Below, one piece after another: positions 44,001 through 51,755 of a stretch of 64,000 bases of DNA. Origin of the DNA: Aeoliella straminimaris (lineage in GTDB: Bacteria; Planctomycetota; Planctomycetia; Pirellulales; Lacipirellulaceae); the NCBI RefSeq assembly GCF_024054565.1, contig NZ_JAMXLR010000087.1, forward strand, positions 1 through 64,000, given 5' to 3'. The notes under the pieces are model-generated. The model had not been told where the DNA came from and ran no database searches. It worked only from the letters and a program-made list of their open reading frames with translations. Made by a program: the position numbers and the translations under genes. Position 1 is the stretch's first letter, and each line of letters opens with the position of its first letter.

Positions 44001-45902
44001 GAATCGCAACGCTCGGCACAGGAGGCCGGTGGCAGCTTCGCCGTCCAGCAACGGGCCATCTTCGATCAGGACTTTTTCATGGCCCCTGAACAGTTGCTGC
44101 CGAATGAATCGACCACGGCCCTCTCGACGCAGCGTCGTAACATGCCGGAGAGTGTCGAGAAGGAGCATCGCATTCGCGAGAACCACAACGATTACTTCTT
44201 CAAGCACTCGCTCGGCCTGCCGAACGAGGCGATGGGAGAATTCTATATCCGGCCAGAGGCCAATCTGGCAGCCGCTGTTACCGATCCGACCGATTTGGCG
44301 GGCAACGATGGCAATCAACAAACCATGGGCACCGCCTTGGGCGCCCCGCGTCCCGACACCACCACGGGTGTGGCTTCGACCTATCCCTGGCTGAATTGGA
44401 CCAACCGGCCGTTCGTGAGCGAAAGCGAATTGCTGCAGGTGCCGGCCTGGGGGACGATGGAACTGCTGCGAAAGTTCTCGGTAATGAATCCCATCGCGCA
44501 AAGCGATCCCTACACCAATGAGGGCGCGCGAAATGCGTCGAACACCCGGGTCCGCGCGGCCGATATTGAAGCCGACTTTGCCGACGACGGCATGCAGAGT
44601 CTCACGGTGGATGCCGAGAAGACGAACGCCGCGCGGTACAAATCGCACGTGGCCGGCTTTGGCGCATTGCTGAACATGATGCAAACGTCGAGGTATCCCG
44701 CACGAATCCTGCAGGATACCAACGGGAATCCCGTTCCCGTCGGCGCGCCGAACTTCCACCGCATCCTGGACTACGTCCACACGCCGAGCCGCTTCGTAGC
44801 GACCGACACGCTGCTGACTCCCACCACGTTCAACCTGGCCAACGTCAACAGCGAAGACGATCCGCGCGTGGGCTACCTGGCCCCGTTCAACCGGGTGCCC
44901 AACTATCGTGAGCCGGGCAAGGTGAACCTGAACACGGTTGTCAGCCAGCGATTGGCCGCCAGCACTTCCTCGAGCGGTCCCGCTCGCTTCGTGGATGGCA
45001 CGACGAACCTGTCCGTGTGGTCCAGCGTGTTCGATGGTTTGATGCATCGCGTGCAGGATCTCGATCCTGTGCAATACACCAACGGCAACGCCCCGTCGTA
45101 TGGTCACTTTGGACCCGCCTGGCGCGACGTGGTGCTGAGCCGCCGCGGCTACGCCGACTCGGTTTACCCCAATGGCATCTCTCCGGGCGGTGTCGACCGC
45201 GTGGATCTGGTGCTGCACAGCAACAGCCCCACCTTCTTTGGCAATCCATTCCGCAGTGGTGAAGCAGGCGACCTGGTACCGCTGTCGGCAATGATTCAAG
45301 GCGGTTCCGAGGCCTCGATGTACCGCTCGCACCCCTACCAGCCGGGAGCCGGTCTAGCGTGGGGCGGTGGAGACAGTAACGGCAACGGTCTGGTGGGGGA
45401 TGCTCGCGAAGCGGGCAACAACGATGGCAACCCCTTTGTCAAAGTGACCGCTGGAGGAAGAACTTCGGATCAGGCCTCCGTGCCGCTGTTCAGCGAGTTG
45501 TGCTCGACGACGGCCATCGATGCCACCCGCAATAGCGCGATGCATTACGGTCCGCTCACGCGAATCGATAACATGACCACCAACCGCAGTGGCGTGTTCG
45601 CCATCTGGGTAACGGTAGGGTACTTCGAAGTCACAGCCGCACCCAACTGGGAAGACGATGAGAATTCGGTGCGGACCAAGTTCATGAACCAGGCCGGGCG
45701 AGACGCAGATCGTGCTCGCGCCCTGTACAACAAGGTCTACCCACAGGGTTACCAGTTGGGCAAGGAACTGGGCAGCGAGATCGGCAACGTCGATCGGCAT
45801 CGGGCGTTCTACATCGTCGACCGCACCCGTCCGGTGGCCTTCAAGCCGGGCGACGACGTCAATGTCGAGGACGCCATCCTGTTGAGGCGGAGAATCGAAT
45901 AG
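38055..45902 (+). CDS. Giant GspK-like minor pseudopilin candidate (2615 residues) with Asp/Asn/Gly loops
   Basis: The product starts with a basic leader ending RRDRRG (residue 27) and a hydrophobic helix at 28-49 (VLLMVVLSMLALFLLLGTAF). Position +5 is Val, not Glu; GspK/XcpX also lacks this Glu, and the gene sits where gspK would. The rest is exposed and very long. At least seven calcium-binding-type loops of the DxNGNGxxD kind are seen, near residues 529-537, 914-923, 1033-1041, 1051-1075, 1107-1130, 1403-1414 and 2440-2448. They resemble thrombospondin type 3 or dockerin loops. Usual GspK is about 300-350 residues. It could form a large tip or adhesin. The single frame is open throughout, so the length is real in this sequence. 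Confidence 0.85.
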   Translation: MSQAQQRQLKVRRAKRLLRTRRRDRRGVLLMVVLSMLALFLLLGTAFLVSSQFYAKSARSAAKENRTENNPYDLMERAMMQVLRDTNNPSSAIRFHSLLRDMYGTDGFVAEVYPDSTIYPCEYSGTAQFASSPNATKFGPTNGQFIDLYVRDLPVTSMLPLPENVIKLDRHPNGTTIDHSLSAATGYYNGCLLTMLDGAAAGQTTRILDYRYMGLDGAGAPVFRLRVMAFGRADGGELTPDDLAGMQRARFMVNGRPHNGTGAGYNRFAKRGQPRLSTVEVLLDQGGSGTPIDALELALTPNGRYMDPFWYADSNIGDTVSSLGSILNGTYQPFGYRAAGDQVLYTSFDGPGGSDESYDAVDYQNMFLAHMPLSPLSQAGVLVNSTTGGGPMRVDLAAFDSQNNSNPPSGGMRLDMENTIIPSFHRPALLNYWNHRLLNASWMQSIDVGRRAELISMPYGVDAATRPSDAAEAAAADMIVGVKRRVSLRPLREDHPNFDGTNPSTSFVGTIPGTDNFFGWDVVGPWDVDNDNDGINDSIWVDLGDPVQETENGTLFKAMYAFLVVDLDNRLNVNAHGSPDHLAATNCDPLMNVTGNLGNMAGGDQSRLGNTPIVWTSNIMPVGMGWGPGDVSLRSILSPLTQAYTGGYPFASIGNPAMDDYARLLFGRLPADPNSDAIWGRLGTTVGLGVNSRPGMVLDSTNLSTVAATREPMVPYDFFQYPMADRMRSERLGVTLFSQPSSFATSPDLRGRYSTGLDYLGQPVYEPAWDLVNPASMTSGQALVPLLDDSPYEIDLASNARRGLPGAVTPQDDALFATSELERILRAYDPEIGTAPSRLYEIVDAFDPNKYALTVASNSANITPEELALAQLATAENRRQVTTDSYEVPVPAEVVPSYITELGPDGAPGIAGVDDDGNGATDDPTPFNVRTNVGEIGWYQVQDPAQPSVGLYFTAWSDDFASYTGKSVADARLVDVLWYRIQRDRERRGLPIYNWNNVQAVSILDNIAKQLLPPEVLAGYKMDVNRPFGDGVDNNGNGIVDEPLEAGEPFNDSNQNGVWDNGEQFVDLDGNGLYSPPVDNLWAAQLGVGVRLDSTMSQDVAQAPFTDVNGNGRRDLVAAELQVDVDGDGSPDVNVPPTVRNDAHLARQLYARHLYMLMLILMDEDYVMPYDPSDPSVRAYLRVKAIQLKSSSINGMTDAQAKLEAQRRYTYRQIAQWAVNCVDFRDSDAINTPFEFDENPWDGWGTINDNGTPDDPTDDTYFPLDGDATTNENFQQVIDWENMSNDGIKIVTNPIPTYGPGSNQQRDELATHNIVWGAERPELLISETAAFHDLRLEDLATSESKGDNTTTDNDQNRPQDDDLDQRLEPRGSLYVELYNPNSPDSPKPVELYRHGDYRRHPVDRNGDGDINDLDEYHWVDLNENNRFDPGEQIEGVLLNRLSDVGRLERANGKLQRSPVWRLIVVEEHPGYHDFTGQDKAYVTRDDNKSSVGNLQTGSPNRPESVADYWQAMRAAGTERDQIPYLAPMNMDWEEMFFIPPLLKGGFTPGQATVRWPMSCWQQERTSEENVNANNPENQQASFDRQLFAKPYPYIEREFYFTSNNTPYFGQNRKPGGGNPTKMVGTARTYHDIDKGQLKDFYLDMGVRIPFNSIELGNQLVSLPFRFVSTELKTGRPDMPIAPVMPGRYAVIGSAGTAYTGLRQVDPDNGDDRWRFVTTLGRNVMGGAGTPKARTEDLQHKNALPGTRRFEMHPSSNPYLQQWVVGANGGVFPNGTAITRRSNELMYVAANNDPTNPAPPENMTGEPSGKLLASTSNIAAPAVVVPVDDMNISEPAYGYGVRTRELFELEVNSGDEGQQWSPQAAEGEGAFVNAAGEEAHFDTPFDVDPEFTAAVDSPKTYKKYRVVHLQRLADPTMPWNPPPGYNEIDQQRAEYGRHDASLPVNPYLTVDSASVDLTIFNGTCSVNIQTSANRMFGSSERMHESQRSAQEAGGSFAVQQRAIFDQDFFMAPEQLLPNESTTALSTQRRNMPESVEKEHRIRENHNDYFFKHSLGLPNEAMGEFYIRPEANLAAAVTDPTDLAGNDGNQQTMGTALGAPRPDTTTGVASTYPWLNWTNRPFVSESELLQVPAWGTMELLRKFSVMNPIAQSDPYTNEGARNASNTRVRAADIEADFADDGMQSLTVDAEKTNAARYKSHVAGFGALLNMMQTSRYPARILQDTNGNPVPVGAPNFHRILDYVHTPSRFVATDTLLTPTTFNLANVNSEDDPRVGYLAPFNRVPNYREPGKVNLNTVVSQRLAASTSSSGPARFVDGTTNLSVWSSVFDGLMHRVQDLDPVQYTNGNAPSYGHFGPAWRDVVLSRRGYADSVYPNGISPGGVDRVDLVLHSNSPTFFGNPFRSGEAGDLVPLSAMIQGGSEASMYRSHPYQPGAGLAWGGGDSNGNGLVGDAREAGNNDGNPFVKVTAGGRTSDQASVPLFSELCSTTAIDATRNSAMHYGPLTRIDNMTTNRSGVFAIWVTVGYFEVTAAPNWEDDENSVRTKFMNQAGRDADRARALYNKVYPQGYQLGKELGSEIGNVDRHRAFYIVDRTRPVAFKPGDDVNVEDAILLRRRIE

Positions 45903-46048
45903 CGAGCTTCCCAGGTGCGTGGCGCGAGGTCCGAGTAGCGAGCACGCTGCGGCGCTGCTAGGCTGAATGGCATCGTGGCTGGTTTTCGCCGTGTGTACGT
46001 TGCGGAAACCACCAACTCCGACCGAACGCCTAACCACTCGCTAACTCC

Positions 46049-46579
46049 ATGTCCAAACCACCTGTCACATCCGGCACCTTGTTTGTTGTCGCGTTGGTCG
46101 CCATAGCGGCCCTGGCGCTCGTCGTCCAGTGGCGAGGGCGGCCGCAAGAACCATTGCCGGCGCCGTTGCCGACGGTGCTGGTGGGAGGGTGGCTGAATAC
46201 CGACCAACCGCCCACGACCAAAGATCTCAATGGCAAGTGGGTCGTAGTAGACTGCTGGGCCACGTGGTGTGGGCCCTGCATTGCCTCGATGCCGGAGCTG
46301 GCTGAGTTCCGCCGACAATGGCCCGAGGACGAAGTGGCGATGATCGGCCTGGCCGACGACGACGCCACGGCCATGGAGGATTTGGAAGGAGTCATCGAAT
46401 CGGTGCCCGGTTTCACCTGGCCCGTGGCCTACGGTGGCAGTCACGCCTTGACGCAGATGGCCGTCCGGGCCTTTCCGACGCTGATTCTGTACGGCCCCGA
46501 TGGCAAAGAAGTCACCCGTGTGGCCGGGATGGGGGCCATCGAGGAAATCGAAGCACTGATCGTGGCCGGCAGCCAGTAG
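46049..46579 (+). CDS. Membrane-anchored TlpA-like thioredoxin
   Basis: The 176-residue protein has one N-terminal membrane segment (about 8-26) and then a thioredoxin fold on the outer side of the inner membrane. The active site is WCGPC with Cys74 and Cys77, preceded by VVVDCWATWCGP; the cis-proline loop is AFPTLILY. This is the TlpA/ResA pattern, in which the protein reduces disulphides in exported proteins or apo-cytochromes. Its substrate is not indicated by neighbours. The start at 46049 gives the anchor directly. Confidence 0.9.
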   Translation: MSKPPVTSGTLFVVALVAIAALALVVQWRGRPQEPLPAPLPTVLVGGWLNTDQPPTTKDLNGKWVVVDCWATWCGPCIASMPELAEFRRQWPEDEVAMIGLADDDATAMEDLEGVIESVPGFTWPVAYGGSHALTQMAVRAFPTLILYGPDGKEVTRVAGMGAIEEIEALIVAGSQ

Positions 46580-46646
46580 CGAGCGGCGGGCCAGGGGTAG
46601 AGTCAACGCGACGCCCGCTCCCAAGCCGCGCCACCTACTCACCTAC

Positions 46647-47639
46647 TCATTCCACTACTTCCCGAATGTACTTCACCTTCGGCTTGCCACTTTTGCCTAC
46701 AGGCAGGGCCATCAGGTAGTCGGAGGCGTAGAACAGTCGCTCGCCACGGCGTTCGGGCACGCGGAAGTTGTCGCCCTTCTGCAGGATGGTGCGGGCGATG
46801 GGCATGCCACCGAACGAGCGGGTGCCGGCCGACTCGATGGGGAACCATTGCCCCTCGCCCTCGGCGTCCTCCATGTAAAACTCGGCATAACAGTGCTGGT
46901 CGACCCACACCACGCGAGCCGGCACCTTGTTGGCCCGGCAGAGCGCTATAAACAACGCGCTGCGGCCGAAGCAGTCGGCCTTGCCATCGCGCAAGGTGTT
47001 CAGGGCGCTTTTATCGGTGCCCTCGGAGTACTGGATGTGGTCGAGCATGTAGTCGTACAGGAACTCGATCTTCTGCCAGTCGGTGGGGTCGCCGTCTTCG
47101 CTGGCTTCGGTCTCGGCGTCGCGCCACAAATCGCGGGCGAGCGAGACGATACTGCCGTTGCGACTTTCGATCATCGGGCTCTCGGACAGGTACTTTCGCA
47201 CCTGGCGTTCGGGTCGGCTGGGAACCACCAGGTCGACGGTGTCCTCTTCTTCGGGAGGATTAATCACGTCGGTGGTCACTTCGAAGGTGGCCACCGCGCG
47301 GGCGGTTTGGCCCGAAGTGAGCATGGGCACCGTGATGAGCATCTGCGTGGCCCCGCCATCCAGATCGCGATAGCGTACCTTGTCGACGTGGCGGCTGAAC
47401 TCCTCGTCGATCCGGCGGACCTTCTGTTCGTCGCACGCAAAGGGGATAGCGACCATCGCGCGGATGTCGCGGCACGAGCCACGCGCGGCGGTGATCTCGG
47501 CCCCGACGCGAAACGTGAACACCTCTTGCTTGGCGACGCGGGATGGATCGGTCTTGCCGGCAGACTCGTCCAGCAATTGCGCCATCGCGGCGGTGGTCAT
47601 CGAGCAGGCGAACAGCAAGGTGGCGGCGCGAACAAACAT
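46647..47639 (-). CDS. Exported transglutaminase-like protein
   Basis: From the ATG at 47639 the 330-residue product has a signal peptide (AATLLFACSMTTAAMA). An N-terminal beta domain (VFTFRVGAEITA to about 150) is followed by a transglutaminase-like cysteine protease fold: the catalytic Cys223 in GKADCFGRSALF, then ANKVPARVVWVD, His249 in DQHCYAEFY and FPIES at 266-270. The third triad residue is Glu269 rather than the usual Asp. Such proteins act as peptidases or structural modules in the envelope. The open frame upstream to 47843 precedes the signal peptide and is not used. Confidence 0.85.
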   Translation of the reverse strand: MFVRAATLLFACSMTTAAMAQLLDESAGKTDPSRVAKQEVFTFRVGAEITAARGSCRDIRAMVAIPFACDEQKVRRIDEEFSRHVDKVRYRDLDGGATQMLITVPMLTSGQTARAVATFEVTTDVINPPEEEDTVDLVVPSRPERQVRKYLSESPMIESRNGSIVSLARDLWRDAETEASEDGDPTDWQKIEFLYDYMLDHIQYSEGTDKSALNTLRDGKADCFGRSALFIALCRANKVPARVVWVDQHCYAEFYMEDAEGEGQWFPIESAGTRSFGGMPIARTILQKGDNFRVPERRGERLFYASDYLMALPVGKSGKPKVKYIREVVE

Positions 47640-47754
47640 GGGTCTCCCAGGTGGTGCGAGGCGCGAGGTAGAGCGGGGGCGGACGGGTGCCGATGGAGGC
47701 AGCCGGCCCGTTTTCCATTGTACCTTGCAGCCTGTCGCGGGGCGCGTAAAAGCA

Positions 47755-47807
47755 GCCACCCCGCTCGACTTCAGACGTTCAGGATTGCGTCTGAAGGGCG
47801 GGGTGGC
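47755..47807 (-). terminator. Long two-step hairpin between minus-strand genes
   Basis: Perfect outer arms GCCACCCCGC (47755-47764) and GCGGGGTGGC (47798-47807) enclose perfect inner arms CTTCAGACG (47769-47777) and CGTCTGAAG (47788-47796) with a 10-base loop. On the minus strand it is followed by TGCTTTTACG, a weak T-run. It lies 97 bases after the cysteine-rich gene and before the transglutaminase gene, so it may terminate the former. Confidence 0.5.
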
Positions 47808-47903
47808 CTGATCGGCGGAATGTCGTACGGGGGGACGAAGCATTCCGCGTGAGCCACCTGGAGTGGGAGAGAGGTGGTGGCCCGGACTGTGCGAGGGAGG
47901 TTG

Positions 47904-48422
47904 TTATTCTGCAGGGCCAGGGTCAGGTCCAGCGTCGGTGGGGGCTCGAGAGCCTTGCCATTCGCCACCAGCGTCCTGGACACCACCGAAGTACTCGCCC
48001 GGACCCACCTGGATGCCAAACGGGGCGTTGCAACCGCAATCGTTGTCGCAGACGTTACAACCCGAATCGCAGCACGTACTGCCGTAGCCGGTGCAGCATT
48101 CGTTGGCAGGGGGACAGCAGGGGTCGCACACCGTGGGGCAGGGGCAAGGGCAGCAAGGCACGCACTGCGGGGCAACCATCTGAGGACGGATTACCCGCGG
48201 TTGGACATATTGCGGCGCTTGCACCACGGGCGGCGCCGTCACCACCTGTGGAGGCATCACAATGGGCGCCGGTGCCGGGGCCCGAACGGAACCCATCACG
48301 GGCGCACGCGATCCGCAAAAGGCTCCCGGACAAATGGCTCCCCGGATGCGACGGCAACAGCCGCAGCCAGTAAAGCTGGTGACAATCAGTCCGACGGCCA
48401 GCAACAGGGCGATACGTTTCAT
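47904..48422 (-). CDS. Cysteine-rich probable lipoprotein
   Basis: The 172-residue product has a hydrophobic signal sequence ending FTGC at Cys20, a plausible lipoprotein cut. It contains 21 cysteines, most in the motif-like stretch CCPCPCPTVC, DPCCPP, ECCTGYG, CCDSGC and DCGC (about 90-135). Between the N-terminal CGCC region and this cluster is a Pro/Val/Gln-rich spacer (residues 38-85). The C-terminus is Gly-rich. The cluster could bind metal or cross-link in the envelope. AAGGAG 11 bases before the ATG supports the start. I do not know a named family. Confidence 0.7.
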   Translation of the reverse strand: MKRIALLLAVGLIVTSFTGCGCCRRIRGAICPGAFCGSRAPVMGSVRAPAPAPIVMPPQVVTAPPVVQAPQYVQPRVIRPQMVAPQCVPCCPCPCPTVCDPCCPPANECCTGYGSTCCDSGCNVCDNDCGCNAPFGIQVGPGEYFGGVQDAGGEWQGSRAPTDAGPDPGPAE

Positions 48423-48827
48423 AGTATTGGTAGCTCCTTGCCTCGACCAAGGGTTCCGTGTGGTGCAGGGGAACTTGCCGGTGGTCGGCTTGGTAAGGCG
48501 AGAGGTGGGAGTCCGCCAAGGCGAACTATAGGGAGGGGCTTAGGGCGGGCGGCGACTCCCGCAGCGGCCGTGGTGAGTTCCATGGCGGGCGAGATGTCGC
48601 GTCAGGGAAACGTACCTCATGGCTTGTGAGGTGCAAATGCAACCGGTGATTTTTTTCAACACGCGGCGCCCGGTGTTGCCTTGCTTGGCCCCCAAGATTG
48701 GGCTAACCGTTACAAGTCCTACCAACGGTTCCAAAATGGCGCTGCTAGCACATTGCGCACAGGCGGAAGTTCCTATTCCATCAGACCTTGCGGCACTTGG
48801 GGTGGCGAGCAGCGTGCGGTAAATCCG
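48423..48827. other. Divergent intergenic region, 405 bases
   Basis: This gap lies between the cysteine-rich lipoprotein gene and the hydrolase gene, which diverge. A run of seven T at 48650-48656 follows an ACCGGT palindrome. An inverted pair AACCGTT / AACGGTT is seen near 48706 and 48724. No convincing gene or clear promoter pair is found. Confidence 0.4.
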
Positions 48828-49841
48828 ATGGATAATCCGTCTGCCCCTGCCACACCTGCCCCGCCCACCATGCGTGTTCTCCCCGCCCATCGCCTGGCCG
48901 CACTGGCCACTGCCACGTGCTTGTCGTTGGTGTTCTGCGCGCCAGTGGTTGCTGGATGCTATGGCGTCCGCCCCACCGACGAAGTCATCGAGGTCAACGT
49001 CCGCCCCGCCTGCTGCAGCACCGACGCGGCGACGCTTGCCGCGAAGATGATCGTTCGCGAGTACGTGGTAAGCGACGAAGAAGGCAATCGCCAGTGGGTC
49101 GACTCGGACCTGTCTCGCCTCACCACGGCGCCGGGCGAGGACATGGTTACCGTGTTCCATGTGCACGGTAACAAGGTCGACCCAGGCATGGCCCGCGATC
49201 GGGCGCTGCGAGTGTATCGCCAGCTGATTCATCGCGCGACGGACGATCGCCCCATGCGGTTCGTGATCTTCTCCTGGCCGGCAACGGAGATTGACGGACT
49301 GCTGTACGACTTCCGCGTGAAGGCAGCCCGAACTCAGCCTGTCGGTTGGCAGTTGGCCTGGATTCTGAATCAGATGCCGCCCGAAGTTCCCATCAGCCTG
49401 ATCGGCTACAGCTACGGCGCTCGCATCGTGGGCGGGGCCCTGCATGTGCGGGCAGGCGGCGATCTGAGTGGGAGGTCGCTGCCCGATGCCGCGCCTGACA
49501 AGCATCGTCCGCTGCGGGTGTTGTTTATCGCTGCGGCCACGCACTCCTGCTGGTTTGGGCCGCACGGCTATCACCGCCTGGCGATGAGCCAGATCGAGCA
49601 CCTGGTGATGCTGAACAACCACCTCGATCCGGCCATGCGGTTCTACGCTCTGGTGCCGAAAAACTGCAATCCTCAGGCGATGGGACTCCGTGGCCCCACA
49701 TCGCTAGCACGCGGGGATCGCAAGAAAATCGAGTGCTACGACTGTGCCAACTGCGTGGGGCGCTCGCACGACCTCTTCAAGTACACGGCCACAGGGCGTA
49801 CGATGAGCAGGGCGTGGCAACACTTGATGTACGCGGATTGA
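48828..49841 (+). CDS. Exported alpha/beta-hydrolase-like lipoprotein candidate
   Basis: The 337-residue product has a signal sequence (LAALATATCLSLVFCAPVVAG) with a possible lipoprotein cut before Cys; an ATG at 48870 would give a shorter n-region and may be the true start. The mature part shows an alpha/beta-hydrolase core: a first strand with VTVFHVHGNKVDPG, then FVIFSWPATEIDG and the nucleophile elbow GYSYGAR with Ser as the likely nucleophile. A late strand reads RVLFIAAATHSCWF and a conserved-looking end has KKIECYDCANCVGRSHD. The layout resembles DUF900-type hydrolases. The substrate is unknown. Confidence 0.75.
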   Translation: MDNPSAPATPAPPTMRVLPAHRLAALATATCLSLVFCAPVVAGCYGVRPTDEVIEVNVRPACCSTDAATLAAKMIVREYVVSDEEGNRQWVDSDLSRLTTAPGEDMVTVFHVHGNKVDPGMARDRALRVYRQLIHRATDDRPMRFVIFSWPATEIDGLLYDFRVKAARTQPVGWQLAWILNQMPPEVPISLIGYSYGARIVGGALHVRAGGDLSGRSLPDAAPDKHRPLRVLFIAAATHSCWFGPHGYHRLAMSQIEHLVMLNNHLDPAMRFYALVPKNCNPQAMGLRGPTSLARGDRKKIECYDCANCVGRSHDLFKYTATGRTMSRAWQHLMYAD

Positions 49842-49926
49842 TCGCTGCGACCGGCGAGCGGCCCACGACGTTGCCTTGCTGTAATGCTGTAGCCCCTGCA
49901 CGCCTCGTAGCCGGATTGCCGCCTCG

Positions 49927-50820
49927 ATGTCTCAGCGCACTGCGTACTTCTGTGGAAAGTGGATCGACGAAGGGGAGATGAAAATCCCCATTGGCGATCT
50001 GGGGTTCAGCATGGGGGTCACCGTTACCGAGCGACTGCGAACCTTCGGCGGCCGCTTGTTTCGCAAGTCCGAACATCTCTCGCGGATGCGACACTCGCTC
50101 GAGATCGTGGGAATGGATGCCGATGGGATCGTCGACGAAATCGACCACGCTCTCGATGAGTACATGGAGCGCCATCAGGAGATGTTCGCGCCCGGCGACG
50201 ACTGGGCTGTGATCACGTTCGCCACGCCTGGCAGCGGCAATGGCCCCACCGTGGCGGTGCACGGAGCGCCATTGGCGTTTGCGGAATGGGCGGCCCAATT
50301 TCGTACGGGTGTCGTCACCTACGTCAGCCGGCATCGGCAGGTACCGCCCGACTGCTGGCCGCCGCAACTGAAGTGCCGCAGCCGGATGCATTACTACCTG
50401 GCGGACGCCGAAGCCCGCGGGCAGAACCCAGCCGCCCGCGCCGTGTTGCTCGATCAGGAAGGCTTCGTGGGCGAAGGCTCGACCGCCAACCTGGTGGTGT
50501 ACGATCGGGCGACGGGACTGGCGACCCCCAAAAGTTCGAAGGTGCTGCCGGGGGTAAGTGTGGCCGTGATTGCCGAGTTGTCCCAAGAATTGGGGGCCCC
50601 GCTCGAACAGCGAGATATCACGCTCGACGAGTTGCGCGCCGCCGACGAGGTTTGGCTCACCAGCACCTCGATCTGCATGCTGCCCGTGGTGTCGCTCGAC
50701 GAGCAACCCGTGGGTGAGGGGAAGCCTGGGCCTATGTACGACAAGTTTCTGGCCGCGTGGAATTCGCACGTGGGGATCGACATCGCCCGGCAAGCCGAAC
50801 AATTCGCCACCCGAGCTTAA
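49927..50820 (+). CDS. Class IV (BCAT-like) PLP-dependent aminotransferase
   Basis: The 297-residue enzyme has the fold of branched-chain aminotransferases, D-amino acid transaminases and aminodeoxychorismate lyase. The likely PLP lysine is Lys149 in QLKCRSRMHY, and Glu183 in VGEGSTANL lies 34 residues later, the spacing found in IlvE. GDLGFSMGVTVTE near residue 23 is the typical N-terminal motif. The arginine that would mark a BCAT is not certain, so ilvE, pabC and dat remain possible. It is followed 38 bases later by an ABC transporter gene; the link, if any, is unknown. Confidence 0.87.
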   Translation: MSQRTAYFCGKWIDEGEMKIPIGDLGFSMGVTVTERLRTFGGRLFRKSEHLSRMRHSLEIVGMDADGIVDEIDHALDEYMERHQEMFAPGDDWAVITFATPGSGNGPTVAVHGAPLAFAEWAAQFRTGVVTYVSRHRQVPPDCWPPQLKCRSRMHYYLADAEARGQNPAARAVLLDQEGFVGEGSTANLVVYDRATGLATPKSSKVLPGVSVAVIAELSQELGAPLEQRDITLDELRAADEVWLTSTSICMLPVVSLDEQPVGEGKPGPMYDKFLAAWNSHVGIDIARQAEQFATRA

Positions 50821-50858
50821 CGACACCTGCCGCACGACCAAGCCGAACGATTTGCCCT

Positions 50859-51755
50859 ATGGCGATGCTCCGCACCACCAATTTGACTCGCCGCTACGGC
50901 GCACGCCTGGGCGTGGACCGTGTGAACTTGGCGGTGGATGCCGGCGAGGTGTTTGGGTTTCTGGGGCCCAACGGGGCAGGGAAGACCACGACCATTCGCC
51001 TGTTGATGGGGTTCTTGAGACCTCACGCTGGTCAGGCGGAAATTGGCGGACTCGATTGCTGGAGGCACAGCGCCCGCCTCAAGCGGGACGTCGGCTACCT
51101 GCCCGGCGACTTGCGACTGTATCCATGGCTGACGCTGACAACGGCCACGTCGATTGTCTCGCAAACTCGGGGCATGAACATTTCGGCTCGCGCCAGTGAA
51201 TTGGCCGAGCGGTTCGAACTGGAGCCGACGTTGCCGGTTCGCAAGATGTCGCGTGGTACCCGGCAGAAGTTGGGGCTGGTGCTGGCCATGGCGCACCGGC
51301 CGCGGCTGCTGATCCTGGACGAACCGACTTCGGGGCTCGACCCGTTGATGCAATCGCGGCTGGCCGATCTGGTCCGCGAAGCGGCCGCAGCAGGGGCGGC
51401 CGTGTTCTTTTCGAGTCATACGCTTAGCGAAGTCGAAAGTTTGTGCGACCGCGTGGCGATTGTTCGCCGTGGCAAGGTGATTGTCGATGAGTCGCTCGAC
51501 GCGCTTCGCCACCGGGCGCCACGAGTGGTAGAGTTGCAGTACGGCGACGAGCACGCGGCGAGCGCCGCTGTGCTGCCCGACTTCTTGCAGGTGGTCGAAC
51601 GCCGGGGCGCGGTTTGCCGCTGCGAGTTGGAGGGAACCACTCCTCCCTTGGTTACCTGGGCCTATCAGCAGCCGCTGGTCGACATTCGCATCGGGCGTCC
51701 CGATCTCGAGTCGGTGTTCCATCGACTGTACCACGTGGGGGAAGAGGGCACCTGA
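50859..51755 (+). CDS. ABC transporter ATP-binding protein
   Basis: The 298-residue ATPase has Walker A GPNGAGKTT (36-44), a Q-loop region, the signature-type MSRGTRQKLGL (130-140) and Walker B LLILDEPTSGLDP (150-162), with the switch SSHTLSEVES. The SRGTRQ signature is typical of drug- and antibiotic-export ATPases paired with ABC-2 permeases. About 90 residues follow the core. The ATG at 50859 is used; a second ATG two codons later is equally plausible. The permease gene overlaps its stop codon (TGATG), so the pair is translationally coupled. Confidence 0.93.
   Translation: MAMLRTTNLTRRYGARLGVDRVNLAVDAGEVFGFLGPNGAGKTTTIRLLMGFLRPHAGQAEIGGLDCWRHSARLKRDVGYLPGDLRLYPWLTLTTATSIVSQTRGMNISARASELAERFELEPTLPVRKMSRGTRQKLGLVLAMAHRPRLLILDEPTSGLDPLMQSRLADLVREAAAAGAAVFFSSHTLSEVESLCDRVAIVRRGKVIVDESLDALRHRAPRVVELQYGDEHAASAAVLPDFLQVVERRGAVCRCELEGTTPPLVTWAYQQPLVDIRIGRPDLESVFHRLYHVGEEGT

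Noticed and set aside
43038..45332. Long open frame on the minus strand opposite the giant GspK-like gene
   Set aside because: It mirrors the coding frame of a GC-rich gene, has no start signal, and its translation is rich in Arg, His and Gly without any domain.
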